Assembly: GCA_001724265.1 (NCBI GenBank) | Contig: MEDY01000437.1 | Span: forward strand, 1-22,598 | Source: Rhizaria sp. SCN 62-66 | Lineage: Eukaryota; Rhizaria, unplaced | Direction of reading: 5' to 3' | DNA: 22,598 nucleotides | Shown here: in pieces, positions 1-8,608 of the stretch | Layout: every line of letters starts with the position of its first letter | Position numbering within the stretch: the stretch's first letter is position 1 | The notes under the pieces: generated by a model | Database searches by the model: none | What the model was told of the DNA's origin: nothing | The model's input: only the letters and a program-made list of their open reading frames with translations | Translations under genes and position numbers: made by a program

Positions 1-2043
1 GCGGTCCGCGGCGACATCGACCGCAACAGGGTGATCCGCGTTCCCGTTCAAGAGCAGAGTGGACTGCGCGGCCTTGAAGAGACCGCTGCCACTGCTGGCC
101 ATCGCCACACGCAGCTGCGGAGACAGCGGGTTGCCGGCGGCCGCGGTGATCGAGTCCCAGCCCACAGTCACCTGCGGTGCGCCGTCTGGCTTGACTGCAA
201 AGGTCAGCTCCGCGCCGTTGAACTTGACGGGACACCACGACCAGAGAAAATCGCTCGAAGCTGAGCCGGAAGAGGCTTCAACCACCTTGTTGTCGTCGCT
301 GGCGCCAGAGACGGTGTATTCAACAGTCGCCTCACAGTCCATGCTTTCGGCGACGTTGCCCGTCGCGCGCACTGGTGTGATATCCAAGTAGCCCGAGGCG
401 GGGAACGCTGCCCCGCCAGACGTGCTGATCGCGACAACGAAAGTTCCGTGTTCAGATTCGTAGCGCACAGTCGCAATGACGCCGGTGGCGGGGGTGCCGC
501 CACTCGACGCGGCCATCACCGAGACCGAGGGGGCGACGCCCGTGAAGAAGCCCTTGTCGGTGTCAGGCGCGATGCGGAAGACGTCCGCGCCAGTGAAGCC
601 GACGGTCTCGGTGAACGACTCCCACTGCACGCGCAGGGTCGCGGAGCCCGCAGTCGCGTGTGCGGGTTCAAACTTCGCGGTGAGTGCGACAGAGCCAAAC
701 TCGTTGCCGCAAGCCTCAGTCGCAGCGGTTCCATTGACACCGCCGTTTGTGCTGCTCAACATCGACAATTTATCAGGGTAGAGTGGAGCAAGGCTATACA
801 GGGTTGTGGTCCCACAAGACAACTAGGAGGCCAAGCGAACTTGGAATGTGAAAGAGTCCGCACCAGCATTGCTGAACACGGCAAGGGTGGTGTTGCTAAA
901 AACAATTGTGTGAACGTGCGACTCGAACAAAATGTTTGCAATCATGCTAGTGTCGGTGTTAAACGTTACCGAGCTCGTAACAACGCTACCAAGGATCTCG
1001 GTATCGTGTGCATTGACGATACTCAACTTGAGAGATGGCAGCGCGGTGCTGATAAAGCTATCCCATGAGACGGTGACAAAAACAACAGACGAGGCTGCGT
1101 TAGTAGTCATGCTGAGCTGCGTGCCGCGCATCTGGGGACACGATCCGAGATTTACGGTGACCTCGATGGGCAAACCTGTGATAGTGCCCGACGCCGCAGA
1201 CAGCGCGTAGACACCACTGGTGCCAGCAGAGGTGCACGGACCGATTATTTCAGAGGGGATGTGAATGGCGCTCGACGCCGGGAGCGACACGCCGGCAGAA
1301 AAAGTAAACGTCAGCGTGATCGTGTCGTATGTCTTAGTCGCCCTTAAAATAACGCCTTCGAAAACAACGAGATCACCAGAGGAAGTTATACGTGAAAAAA
1401 CACGTGCGCCAGTAACAGGCTCAAGCTTCAGCGTAAAACTGTCACTGGTAATGGGTTTCGAGAACTGTGACCACGAGAATGTCACCTCAGGAACGCCAAG
1501 AGCGAGAGAGGAAGTCAGCAAGGGGCTCGTAAAAATCAGTGGGCACATCGTCCAGTAATAGTTGGCGCTAATATGGGAAGGCTGGAGAGTAGAGTACGAT
1601 GATGACTCTAGGTGGAACGGGGTATATGAATTACATGGGATAGAAGTACTCGTGCGTTCTAAAGTAACAGTGATGCTATCGACACCAGAGGGGAAACCAC
1701 AGGAGGGGATCTGAATAGATATCCCACGGTTCACGATGACTGCATTAACGTCACACTACAGCGTTGAAGTGACGGAGGAGACCCCTTCGATCATGTTGGG
1801 CGAGTCAATGGCGCCGTTATACACGATAATGAACTCGTTTTGACTCCCACCATTGGTCTTTGAAGTCCACGCCACAGTGAACTGCGTGGTGCCACTCAGA
1901 CCGTTGTCGGCTGAGTCTTCAGTGAATGTGACCCCGTGGAAAGTAGTCTCTACCGTTATCGCAGACGCAAAAGATAAGAGAAATGTAAGCAGTATCACCG
2001 CTACTAGTGGGCAAGCCCGTCGAAGACCCCAAAGCAAAGTCAT
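1..2043 (-). CDS. Secreted repeat protein with Trp/Cys-pair domains, 3'-partial, two in-frame TAG codons
   Basis: The frame from the ATG at 2043 stays open to the window edge (681 codons) except for TAG at codons 96 and 407. Residues 1-28 are a signal peptide (hydrophobic core, ASA cleavage site), so the product should enter the secretory pathway. The rest is Ser/Thr/Val-rich beta-type sequence in repeats of 132-155 residues. Each has a W-x-S(F) motif (Trp 59, 191, 327, 474, 629) followed by a Cys pair 30-36 residues apart (137/167, 270/302, 410/446, 570/604); the second Cys is followed by Pro in three cases. The spacing Trp-to-first-Cys is 78, 79, 83 and 96, so it is not disturbed by the TAGs. 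I do not recognise the family; an adhesin or surface protein is an inference. The first 400 codons are richer in A/T-ending codons than the last 270. Alternatives: pseudogene, or two mini-introns. Confidence 0.7.
823..825 (-). other. In-frame TAG codon (codon 407 of the secreted repeat protein)
   Basis: TAG sits three codons before Cys410 of the third repeat, and the same frame continues open for another 273 codons to the window edge. A GT lies exactly 18 nt before the end of the TAG, codon-aligned, so an 18-nt intron is a formal alternative. Confidence 0.75.
1756..1758 (-). other. In-frame TAG codon (codon 96 of the secreted repeat protein)
   Basis: TAG lies in the first repeat between Trp59 and Cys137. 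Counting it as one residue gives a Trp-Cys spacing of 78, against 79 in the TAG-free second repeat. The frame is open on both sides. A codon-aligned GT lies 18 nt before its end. Confidence 0.75.
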
Positions 2044-2629
2044 CTATTATTAGGGGCATCCGCACAAAAGGTAAAAGGGTGGAGGTGATGAGATTGAGCG
2101 ATACTACTACTGTGGTGGAACATTGCTGAGAAATTAGTGAGAACATCTCCACAAAATATCATAGTTCTGTGCGGGTATCCTTTATACTGGACGTAAACAC
2201 ACGTCGTAAAGCTCCCGAATGGCAACGATGGTGCAGTGGTCATCTCGCAATCACGCCTTGCGATAGAATGCGCTCAGAAATGAAGTTGTAAAGGCCGACG
2301 TATAAAAATGAATAACATATGCATGCATTACATTAAAAAGCGCGCCCAGCGTTATCGTCCACAATGCTGTAGTTACACTATCTCTTCTTGAAAAGTTCGA
2401 TGGCGACACGCATTAGACGGTTTGCGATTTTTGCATTTTTTTTAGGTCCCCCCTTTTGAAGAAGTGTGGACCGATAAAATAGTCTGGCTTCAGCAAAGTT
2501 ACGAGCTACTTGTACCAATAAACGTTTAGCTCAATAAGGTATCTTTGTTATTACGTGTTGTCCCCCCCACCCCCCCCAATTATATATTAACTCTATGTAT
2601 TGTATCATATATGTATATATAAATTGCAA

Positions 2630-2650
2630 TTGATGCCGAATCGGCATCAA
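2630..2650. repeat. Perfect inverted repeat, 10-bp arms, 1-nt spacer
   Basis: Arms TTGATGCCGA and TCGGCATCAA flank a single A at 2640. It lies about 590 bp upstream of the secreted-protein ATG and 360 bp beyond the ARM-like gene stop. Function unknown; a dimeric regulator site is possible. Confidence 0.7.
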
Positions 2651-2774
2651 ACCTACTCAAGTTTATCGCCGTAATATCTCGAGCTTGAACGATCTCGGCC
2701 TTGCTTTGCTTAGCATTGCTTGACTTAACGTGATGTCACAGACTCTCTTTTTCTATGAGAACAATCAGAACCAG

Positions 2775-2796
2775 GTATATAATTCGAATTATATAC
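2775..2796. repeat. Perfect 22-bp palindrome
   Basis: Self-complementary over its whole length, centred on TTCGAA at 2783-2788 and ending GTATAT/ATATAC. It lies about 215 bp beyond the stop of the minus-strand ARM-like gene. Function unknown. Confidence 0.7.
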
Positions 2797-3009
2797 GGTC
2801 TCTATGATATTATGAGTTGTTGTTGTTGTTTTCGCAGAAAAAAGAAGACTACGTACACAGGAAAACACCACCTTTATATTACGGCGGCCATGGCTGTTGG
2901 GTAGCGATTTTCACAGTGGTTTGCTGTGCGAAGGAGATTTTATGCAGAATGTCGATTGTAACACGTGACTTAGCTAGCTTTGATTTGGTCTGTTGCGCTC
3001 GTGACGCCA

Positions 3010-4767
3010 TCACTGCGGCCATAGCCCCTCCGGCATGATCGTCGGATGCGCGACCCTGCCTTCCCGCGCCGCCGCGGTGGCGTCTTTGGCCTGCTTCTCC
3101 CTTAGACGGTCTAAGTACCCGCGCGCGTCCCGGCTCTCCTGGCACAGCAGCGAAATGCATTTAGACGCCAAAAGACTCACAGTCATCGCCTCACGGCTTA
3201 CTGGCGCAGCTCCAGAGGTACTTCCACTCCCGCCGCCACCTACATTCGCGTTGCGCGAGAGCTCATCGAGCAAGTCAACAATACCAACGACAGCCCAGAC
3301 CTCGTCACCGCCCTGAGGGCCCTTAAGAACGCTCTCAATTACACCCAGCGCCGCCGCCATCTCGCCCAGCGCGTTGCCGCCGCCGCCGCTACCGCCGTCG
3401 CCTCCCGTCTGCTTACTAGGGCCCGCCGCCGCAGCAGCGAACAGCGCCTTCTTGTGCTGCCGCAGCGTCACGGCAGCCTGTTTCGCGCTCACCGCAGACC
3501 CCAGCACCTCGCGCGACACACGCGCATCGCCGACCAGCAGCGCCGCCGCCTCGGCCGCCGCGGCCGGCAGCAGCGCACAGCTCCTGAGCGCCAACACCGC
3601 GTTCTTCCTCAGCGCCTGCGGCGACGCCAGGTCGAGCGCAATGGTCGCGAGCGCCTGTAGTAGCCCCGGCTGCGCGAGCGCGGCGGCGCGGCCGGCGGCG
3701 TCGCAGGTGGCCGTGAGCGAGTGCACGGCCGCGGCGGCGAGGCGTTGGTGCTCATATACTGGCGAACTCAGCAACGGAGCAGCGGCGGCGACGGCGCCGG
3801 CGGAGACGAGGCGCAGACGCAGGGGCTCTGAGCTGCCGGCGAGCCGGACGAGCCAGTCGAGCGCGGCCGTGGTCGCAGAGCGCAGTTCAAGACGGCTCAG
3901 ACCGGCAGAAGCGGCGGCGGCGGCAGCGTCAGAAGCGGAGTTTGCGTTGACAGTGGCAGTGATGAAAGGGGCGGAGTATGAGGTAAGGAGTGAGATCACG
4001 GTGTCAACCGCCGTTGCGGGGGCGTACGCACAATGCGCTGCAAGCGCGGCGGCGACGGCGACGACTTTGGCGACGACGCGGGCATCCGGGTCAGCCGCCA
4101 GTGCAGTGTAAAGCGTACTAGCAACCGCAGTGGGCGCGATTGCGGCCGTGTCGCCACTGCCCTCTGCGGAGGCTGCCGTCGAGTCAGCAGCAGCGGAGTC
4201 GGCGTCGGCGCTGTCGTCGGCGCAGGTGAGCGCGGGCGCGATCTCGCTCGCGTCGGTGAGTGCGTGGAGGAGCTCCGCGGCGAAGTAACGGACACACGCA
4301 CTGGGGTCGGCAAACAGAGAGAGCGCCCCCGGGAAGCCTGCGGCGGCGTGTATGGCGGCGCGGCCGTCCGCGAAATTGGCCAGGCTGAGCAAGAGGCGAA
4401 CGCACTCGGCGCGGGCGGGGTAGGTGACGTCGTTGGTGGCGTCGGCGTCGGCGTTGTTGGCGTTAGATGAAGTGCCGTGCAGGGCGGTGGCGGGGGTCGA
4501 GTACTCGAGGTAAGCGGGGCAGGTGGCGTACAGAGCAAGGTCGTAATCGGTCCAGGCGGTGCCGTTGGGGGCGAGCTCGCTGTAGATGTTGTAAAGCTGC
4601 AGCAACGCAAGAGCGAGGTTGGCGTTGATGGCCTTGATCTTGCTCTCCTGGTGTGACAAGTTTCCGAGCAAGAAGTTCAGGGTGGACCACGAAGGGGGCG
4701 AAGACGGGTCGCCGTCCTCAAAGCCGCGCGTCACCTCGCGAAGCGCCTTCTCAAACGGGCTCTCCAT
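3010..4767 (-). CDS. Armadillo/HEAT-like helical-repeat protein, 585 aa, single exon
   Basis: Uninterrupted frame from the ATG at 4767 to TGA at 3010-3012. The product is Ala/Leu-rich and made largely of short amphipathic helices, for example around ARVVAKVVAVAAALA, ALDWLVRLAG, QRLAAAAVHSLTA and LRKNAVLALRSCALLP, which look like degenerate ARM or HEAT repeats spanning roughly residues 100-430. A Gly-rich linker follows at about 460-480, then a further helical C-terminus. No signal peptide or membrane segment is seen, so it is probably a cytosolic or axonemal scaffold. A resemblance to radial-spoke RSPH14-type proteins is a weak impression only. GC is high, so several opposite-strand frames are also open; I chose this one for its clean start, helical periodicity and length. 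A 20-bp palindrome lies 48-67 bp upstream of the start. Confidence 0.75.
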   Translation of the reverse strand: MESPFEKALREVTRGFEDGDPSSPPSWSTLNFLLGNLSHQESKIKAINANLALALLQLYNIYSELAPNGTAWTDYDLALYATCPAYLEYSTPATALHGTSSNANNADADATNDVTYPARAECVRLLLSLANFADGRAAIHAAAGFPGALSLFADPSACVRYFAAELLHALTDASEIAPALTCADDSADADSAAADSTAASAEGSGDTAAIAPTAVASTLYTALAADPDARVVAKVVAVAAALAAHCAYAPATAVDTVISLLTSYSAPFITATVNANSASDAAAAAASAGLSRLELRSATTAALDWLVRLAGSSEPLRLRLVSAGAVAAAAPLLSSPVYEHQRLAAAAVHSLTATCDAAGRAAALAQPGLLQALATIALDLASPQALRKNAVLALRSCALLPAAAAEAAALLVGDARVSREVLGSAVSAKQAAVTLRQHKKALFAAAAAGPSKQTGGDGGSGGGGNALGEMAAALGVIESVLKGPQGGDEVWAVVGIVDLLDELSRNANVGGGGSGSTSGAAPVSREAMTVSLLASKCISLLCQESRDARGYLDRLREKQAKDATAAAREGRVAHPTIMPEGLWPQ

Positions 4768-4814
4768 TCTAGTCTAGGATGTATGTTGGATGAGCAAGGC
4801 TCGAGCTGGAAGGG

Positions 4815-4834
4815 AGTCAAAGTCGACTTTGACT
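4815..4834. repeat. Perfect 20-bp palindrome in a 5' flank
   Basis: Arms AGTCAAAGTC and GACTTTGACT meet without a spacer, centred on GTCGAC. It lies 48-67 bp upstream of the ARM-like ATG, in the promoter or 5' leader. The half-site GTCAAAGT recurs at about 11280 and 15345, in the flanks of two other genes. A transcription-factor site is an inference. Confidence 0.65.
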
Positions 4835-5019
4835 GGGGAGGGAAGTGCTTCTGTCGGTGGGCCTAAAGAGGAAGGTAGGTGGTTTTGAAGACTGCAATAT
4901 AAATGGCAAAATGCATAAGCTCTGATTTTTCATGATCTCAATCAGCTAATCGTTTAACGGAGAATACACGGATATCTAGCACGTCTTCAAACTCGCTATG
5001 AGAAACGCTCACTTCTAAA

Positions 5020-5044
5020 TTCCGATCACGGTCGGAATTCCGAC
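5020..5044. repeat. Nested inverted repeats in the eIF3g 5' flank
   Basis: TTCCGA and TCGGAA flank a 6-nt spacer at 5020-5037, overlapping the perfect 14-bp palindrome GTCGGAATTCCGAC at 5031-5044. Three copies of a CCGA/TCGG half-site therefore lie about 370 bp upstream of the eIF3g start. Function unknown. Confidence 0.55.
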
Positions 5045-5265
5045 GGCTGGACTCTCTCCCGGTCACAGTCACTTTGGAAGTTAGGTCCCACGGTCAGTCC
5101 GCGGTCTTCGTCCCCACGGAGCGAGACTCGATCGAGGGCCAATCTGCCAGAGTCGCATCTGGGCGCGATTGATCGTCAACATCGATGAAACTATTTCGAC
5201 AACATAGACCTATGATGTTTCTATCGTAGATTATCCTTGTGGTTGCTACGTGCCCTTTCCTGCGC

Positions 5266-5400
5266 CCTGTGGGTGTCTTCCCGTCATCCCCCCTTTCTCT
5301 CTCACATTCGCCAACCCTCAACTCACTCTCTTTCCCACCACTGCCATCCTTCGCCACACCCTTCCCTTGCCCTCGCCTCTCCCCCACATTTTTCCAACAG
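5266..5400 (+). promoter_or_regulatory. Pyrimidine-rich leader ending in CAG, possible 3' splice site
   Basis: About 130 nt composed largely of C and T end in TTTTTCCAACAG, 12 nt before the eIF3g ATG. It could be a transcription-start leader or the tail of an intron. If it is an intron, the next exon would begin at 5401 in frame with the ATG at 5413. Shorter CT-rich stretches precede ERH, the Ala/Pro-rich gene and the ZNRD2-type gene. Confidence 0.45.
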
Positions 5401-5412
5401 ACATCAGCTTCG

Positions 5413-6271
5413 ATGCAGACCATCCGCATTAACAAGAACGTCTGGGAGCGCCGCAACTACGCCAAGTTCGGCCAGTGCCGCAACGCCCCCGCCGGCCCCG
5501 AGCCCAACGTCACTGCGTTCGGCGAGACCTACGAGCTCAAGTGCGAGCCCGCGCGCCGCGAGGAGGACGAGCTGCTGGAGAAGACCGAGATCGAGAAGCG
5601 TCTCGAAGCCCGCGTCGTCGTCTGCTCGCACTGCCACGAGTCCGGCCACTTCTCGCTCAAGTGCCCGAAGCGCAAGGACATCAAGACTGCAGGCATGGCC
5701 GACCTTGCCGAGGACGGTCCCGTCCGCACCGAGCCTACGGAGATCACGCTCCGCGTCACCAACCTCCACCCCGATATCGAGGACAACAAGTTCCGCACTG
5801 TCGTCAACAACATTGCTTCACAGCATGGTATCCCCCAGCCTTCGCGTACTTTCATCGTCCGCGACCGCAACACTGGCGCCTGCCAGGTACGTCGATTTAA
5901 ACATCTTTAAATCAGCAGATGCTACTTTATGTATATTTGATTAGTATTCATGTATACCATATTCTAAATTCATTTCGAATTTCGCGCATCTTTCTCACTT
6001 TCTATCCTCCCCTTCTCTCTCGTTTTCTAACGCATCACAGGGTACGTGCTACGTGTCATTCATGCGCCGCGACGCCGCCGAGAAGATGCTGGCCAAGATC
6101 GACGGCTACGGTCTCGACAATCTCATTCTCCACGCCGAGATCGCGCCCCCTCGCGACGAGCGCCCTCGCCGCACGGACGGCGACAACGAAGGCGGCGACT
6201 CCCGCGGCGGCTACTCCGGGGCTGGCGAGCGTGATTTCGCTGTTGCGCGCAACATGCCTTGGCGCAAGTGA
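5413..6271 (+). CDS. eIF3g: Translation initiation factor eIF3 subunit G, two exons
   Basis: Exons 5413-5886 and 6041-6271; the intron is GTACGT...ACAG with a TTCTAAC branch-like site. The 234-residue product matches eIF3g in order. Near residues 1-40 is a segment resembling the family's conserved R-K-N-W-K-K-F-G region. Next comes a zinc knuckle at about residues 76-89 (C-x2-C-x4-H-x4-C in VVCSHCHESGHFSLKCP). A C-terminal RRM follows, with RNP2 LRVTNL and RNP1 GTCYVSF split by the intron, then a short Gly/Arg tail. eIF3g is the RNA-binding eIF3 subunit that promotes scanning. The usual eIF3b-binding N-terminus of some 80 residues is missing from this model. Either this lineage has a short form or an upstream exon lies before the acceptor-like site at 5400. 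The stop is TGA. Confidence 0.9.
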
Positions 6272-7081
6272 GAACGGAGACAGGTCAGATGATGAGCTCC
6301 GCAGCCGCAGCCGCAGCAACATCAATCACAACACCAACAACAACGAAGGCAGTCACAGCGCTAGCGATCGCGAAGCAATGCCCTCAGCGCTGATAAGGGC
6401 AACGACTGCTGCGGTTGGAACGTATGCGACGGTTGCGACATATGCGAACAACAACAGTGCGCACTGCCGCTGTGGTGCATGAGTCATGTGTTCCAGTTCG
6501 AGGGACACGTGATGAACAAACATGTTCGCTCCTTCGATAAGCAGTTGATTTTGCTTCGTTTGGCTTTGTTGTGACATTATTGCAATTGATGCTTGTTTAT
6601 ATGACTGTTTCTGTATGGGGCTTCTTTTCTTTCTCGTTCTCTCTCTCTATTAATTCGGATCTATTGGGATAAATAGTCGTCAGTCTCTGCGTTGTTTTGT
6701 TCATTTGTATCCACTTTGTTGCTCGTTGATAGCGTGCAACTAAAGTGACAATCGGGCCATGTAACGAACAACAATACGTCAAATAAAGTTAGTAGTATTC
6801 ACTCAAATGCGAGACACAGCCCTTGAATCAAATGATTCACAAAAAGAACTCATATCCATGTGGAGAGGTGTTGCTTATGATGTTGTATTGTGTATTGCTG
6901 TCATTTGATAGCAAGTGAAATTAACACTGGCCTGATTCATACATGAATACTTACTTGCATTCATCATTCATTTGTGGCCATCTTAGCCACTCACACGCCA
7001 ATGCTAAGTGCAGTTCTCATAACTTCACAAGTGCTCCAGAGCTGTTCAGCATCTGAGTTGTTCATTGCGTTGTGTTTGTGT
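6272..7081. other. Convergent intergenic region between eIF3g and the Nsl1-like gene
   Basis: The 3' flanks of two converging genes. Composition falls to AT-rich after about 6530. Small open frames here lack coding character. An AATAAA at about 6782-6787 on the plus strand could serve as a distal poly(A) signal for eIF3g. Nothing else is recognised. Confidence 0.5.
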
Positions 7082-8056
7082 TCAACCCTTACGCTGCTGC
7101 TGCTTGTTGCCCGCCAGCGACACTGCCACAATCCCCAGCCCCGGCGCCGCCGCTGCCGCCGCGCTCGTCTGCTGGACCACCGCCGCCAGCGTCGCCGTCT
7201 CGGCCGCGGCGTCCTTGGCCGCCTTGCACAACTCGACGAGCCGGGTGGCCACCGCTGACTGGGACGCAGCGACGCGGGACAGCTGTGCACGCGTCGGCAG
7301 CGCACTCGGGGCGGTCAAACCGGGCACAACAGAGCCAGCGCTTGCGTCTACACTCGCAGCAACGGCAGCAGTTGACTTTTCACCCCCACGCTTATTGTTG
7401 TTGTTGTTGTTGTTGCGGCCCTTAGTCTTGCCAGTCGCGTTGCCGGTGTCGTCATTCTCGTCGTTATCGGCAGCAGAAACAGCAGCAGTAGCGGTCGTAG
7501 CTGCGCCGGGATATGAGCTGGCCTGGGCAGCGGCGGTGGCAGCAGCGGCGGCGGTGGCCGCGGCAATCGCTTTGTCAGAGTCGGCCTCAAGCGCTGTCGC
7601 AATAGTTGCGGTGACGCCCCTACCAACGCTCGCGCGCAGAGCCGCCACGGCCACCACGCGCGCAGCAAGCCGCTATTCGAGTTTGGCGACACTGGCAACA
7701 AGTGCGGTGTCAAGGGGCTCGGTTGGCAGAGCAGCGGAGAGGGGGAGTTCCCAGTCGACCTTGGAGAGAGTCTTGGACATTAGGGAGTCCATCCAACACT
7801 CGAGGTGGGCCTTCAGAGACGCGCGCTCAATGCTGGAGAGGCGTTGCGCGCTCGGCTATAGCATATCAAAAAATAAAATGAAGCAAACATAGTTTGGGTG
7901 AGATCGAGGTGATCAAGTGGAGGAAAGTAGGGAGAGACAAGAGGGAACTTGGAGACGAACCACTTTCTTAGCGTCAGCAAGGTATTCCTCGCAACTTTCG
8001 ACAAGCAGAGCGCGGATTGCGTCGTACTGTGCGCTCGAGGCGTCGTAGCTGTTCAT
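7082..8056 (-). CDS. Probable kinetochore MIND/Mis12-complex subunit, Nsl1/Mis14-like, with one in-frame TAG
   Basis: Exons 8056-7961 and 7855-7082, joined in phase 0 across a 105-nt intron (GTTCGT...CTATAG); the stop is TGA. With the TAG at codon 93 counted as an amino acid the product is 289 residues, close to animal NSL1. Residues 1-70 are helical. At 77-104 the segment TEPLDTALVASVAKLE-(TAG)-RLAARVVAVAALR fits the conserved E-P-[FL]-D-x2-L...V..L...L......V..LR pattern I associate with Nsl1/Mis14; this is from memory, not searched. Such proteins are rod-like coiled-coil parts of the Mis12 complex linking Ndc80 to centromeric chromatin. The middle is low complexity (Ala-rich, seven Asn, acidic), followed by a C-terminal Ala-rich helix. 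If TAG is a stop, only 92 residues are made. Confidence 0.55.
7397..7414. repeat. GTT trinucleotide repeat encoding poly-Asn
   Basis: Six GTT units on the plus strand encode most of a seven-residue Asn run in the minus-strand Nsl1-like protein. It is a likely length-variable microsatellite. Confidence 0.7.
7673..7675 (-). other. In-frame TAG codon (codon 93 of the Nsl1-like protein)
   Basis: TAG lies between Glu and Arg in a predicted coiled coil, at a surface (f-like) heptad position. The coding frame runs 60 codons before it in exon 2 and 197 codons after it to a TGA. A codon-aligned GT lies 18 nt before its end. Confidence 0.75.
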
Positions 8057-8608
8057 TGCGGCGGGCGCTGGGGCTGATTAGCAGCGAACAGGCGTCGGGA
8101 AGCGAGCGGTGCAAGTAGGGAAGAGGGGCTTGAAAAAGCTACGAGAAAATGGGGGTATACACACAATTTAGCTACAGTTAAAAGAGATTCAAATAGAGTA
8201 CGCAGGTTTAATATGCGAACAAAAACGGGGATTTCAGGTTGACGACTGCTCATGACGATATTTTGAAAAGAAACTCGGCGAGCAAGGAACTTGACCGTTG
8301 ACTCTGCTCAGCTGGCTCTCCGCTTTGTCGACTGGACTGTGCCGTAAAGGCTTCTCGCAAAGTCACTCTTGAAATACACTATAGCCCGCTTCACAGTATC
8401 CGTCAGTGGACGAATCCCCGTGAATCGGAATATATTTTGAGGTTATGGTCGTGATATCATTAAGATGTTTGACGAGGGCGTCACCCACGTGCTGTATCTT
8501 CCCACAAATTCCCTTGCTTTTCGCACCCCATCACGCTCACCTTTTCTTGTTTCTCTCATGGCTTCCCCCGGCCCTGTGTCATGCCACGATGTCTCAGTCA
8601 GCCTCCGG
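8057..8608. promoter_or_regulatory. Divergent promoter region between the Nsl1-like gene and ERH
   Basis: No gene recognised. The minus-strand side carries a moderately pyrimidine-rich leader before the Nsl1-like ATG. The plus-strand side has a CT-rich stretch at about 8495-8570 just before ERH. No clear TATA box or paired repeats were seen. Confidence 0.45.

Larger units (their letters stand above)
2044..3009. other. AT-rich intergenic region with two perfect inverted repeats
   Basis: This stretch holds the 5' flank of the secreted repeat protein and the 3' flank of the ARM-like gene, both on the minus strand. I see no coding sequence with gene-like codon use. It contains a C-rich run at about 2562-2578, an alternating TA-rich stretch at about 2580-2622, and the two inverted repeats listed separately. 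Confidence 0.6.
4768..5412. promoter_or_regulatory. Divergent promoter region between the ARM-like gene and eIF3g
   Basis: No coding sequence recognised. The region contains a 20-bp palindrome near the ARM-like start, a cluster of nested inverted repeats at 5020-5044, and a pyrimidine-rich leader at about 5266-5400 directly before the eIF3g start. A missing upstream eIF3g exon could be hidden here, but I could not identify one. Confidence 0.5.

Noticed and set aside
448-1068. Plus-strand open frame of 206 codons
   Set aside because: Mirror frame of the secreted repeat protein; Arg/Gly-rich with no periodic features.
823-1734. Separate 303-residue minus-strand gene starting at 1734
   Set aside because: Its first codon is GTG, and it is in the same frame as the ORF with the signal peptide (ending at 1756) and the open frame 1-822. 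Repeat spacing shows one continuous protein.
1-2043. Ordinary pseudogene
   Set aside because: Not fully excluded, but there is no frameshift, TAA or TGA in 681 codons, the signal peptide is intact, and repeat landmarks are preserved. A second, unrelated gene also carries an in-frame TAG.
3374-4111. Plus-strand open frame of 245 codons, Ala/Ser-rich
   Set aside because: Antisense shadow of the GC-rich ARM-like gene, which has the better start, stop and helical periodicity.
5189-5400. Upstream extension of eIF3g from the ATG at 5185, reading through one TAG
   Set aside because: The translation is pyrimidine-tract sequence (Ser/Pro/Leu) with no resemblance to the eIF3g N-terminus. It looks like untranslated leader or intron.
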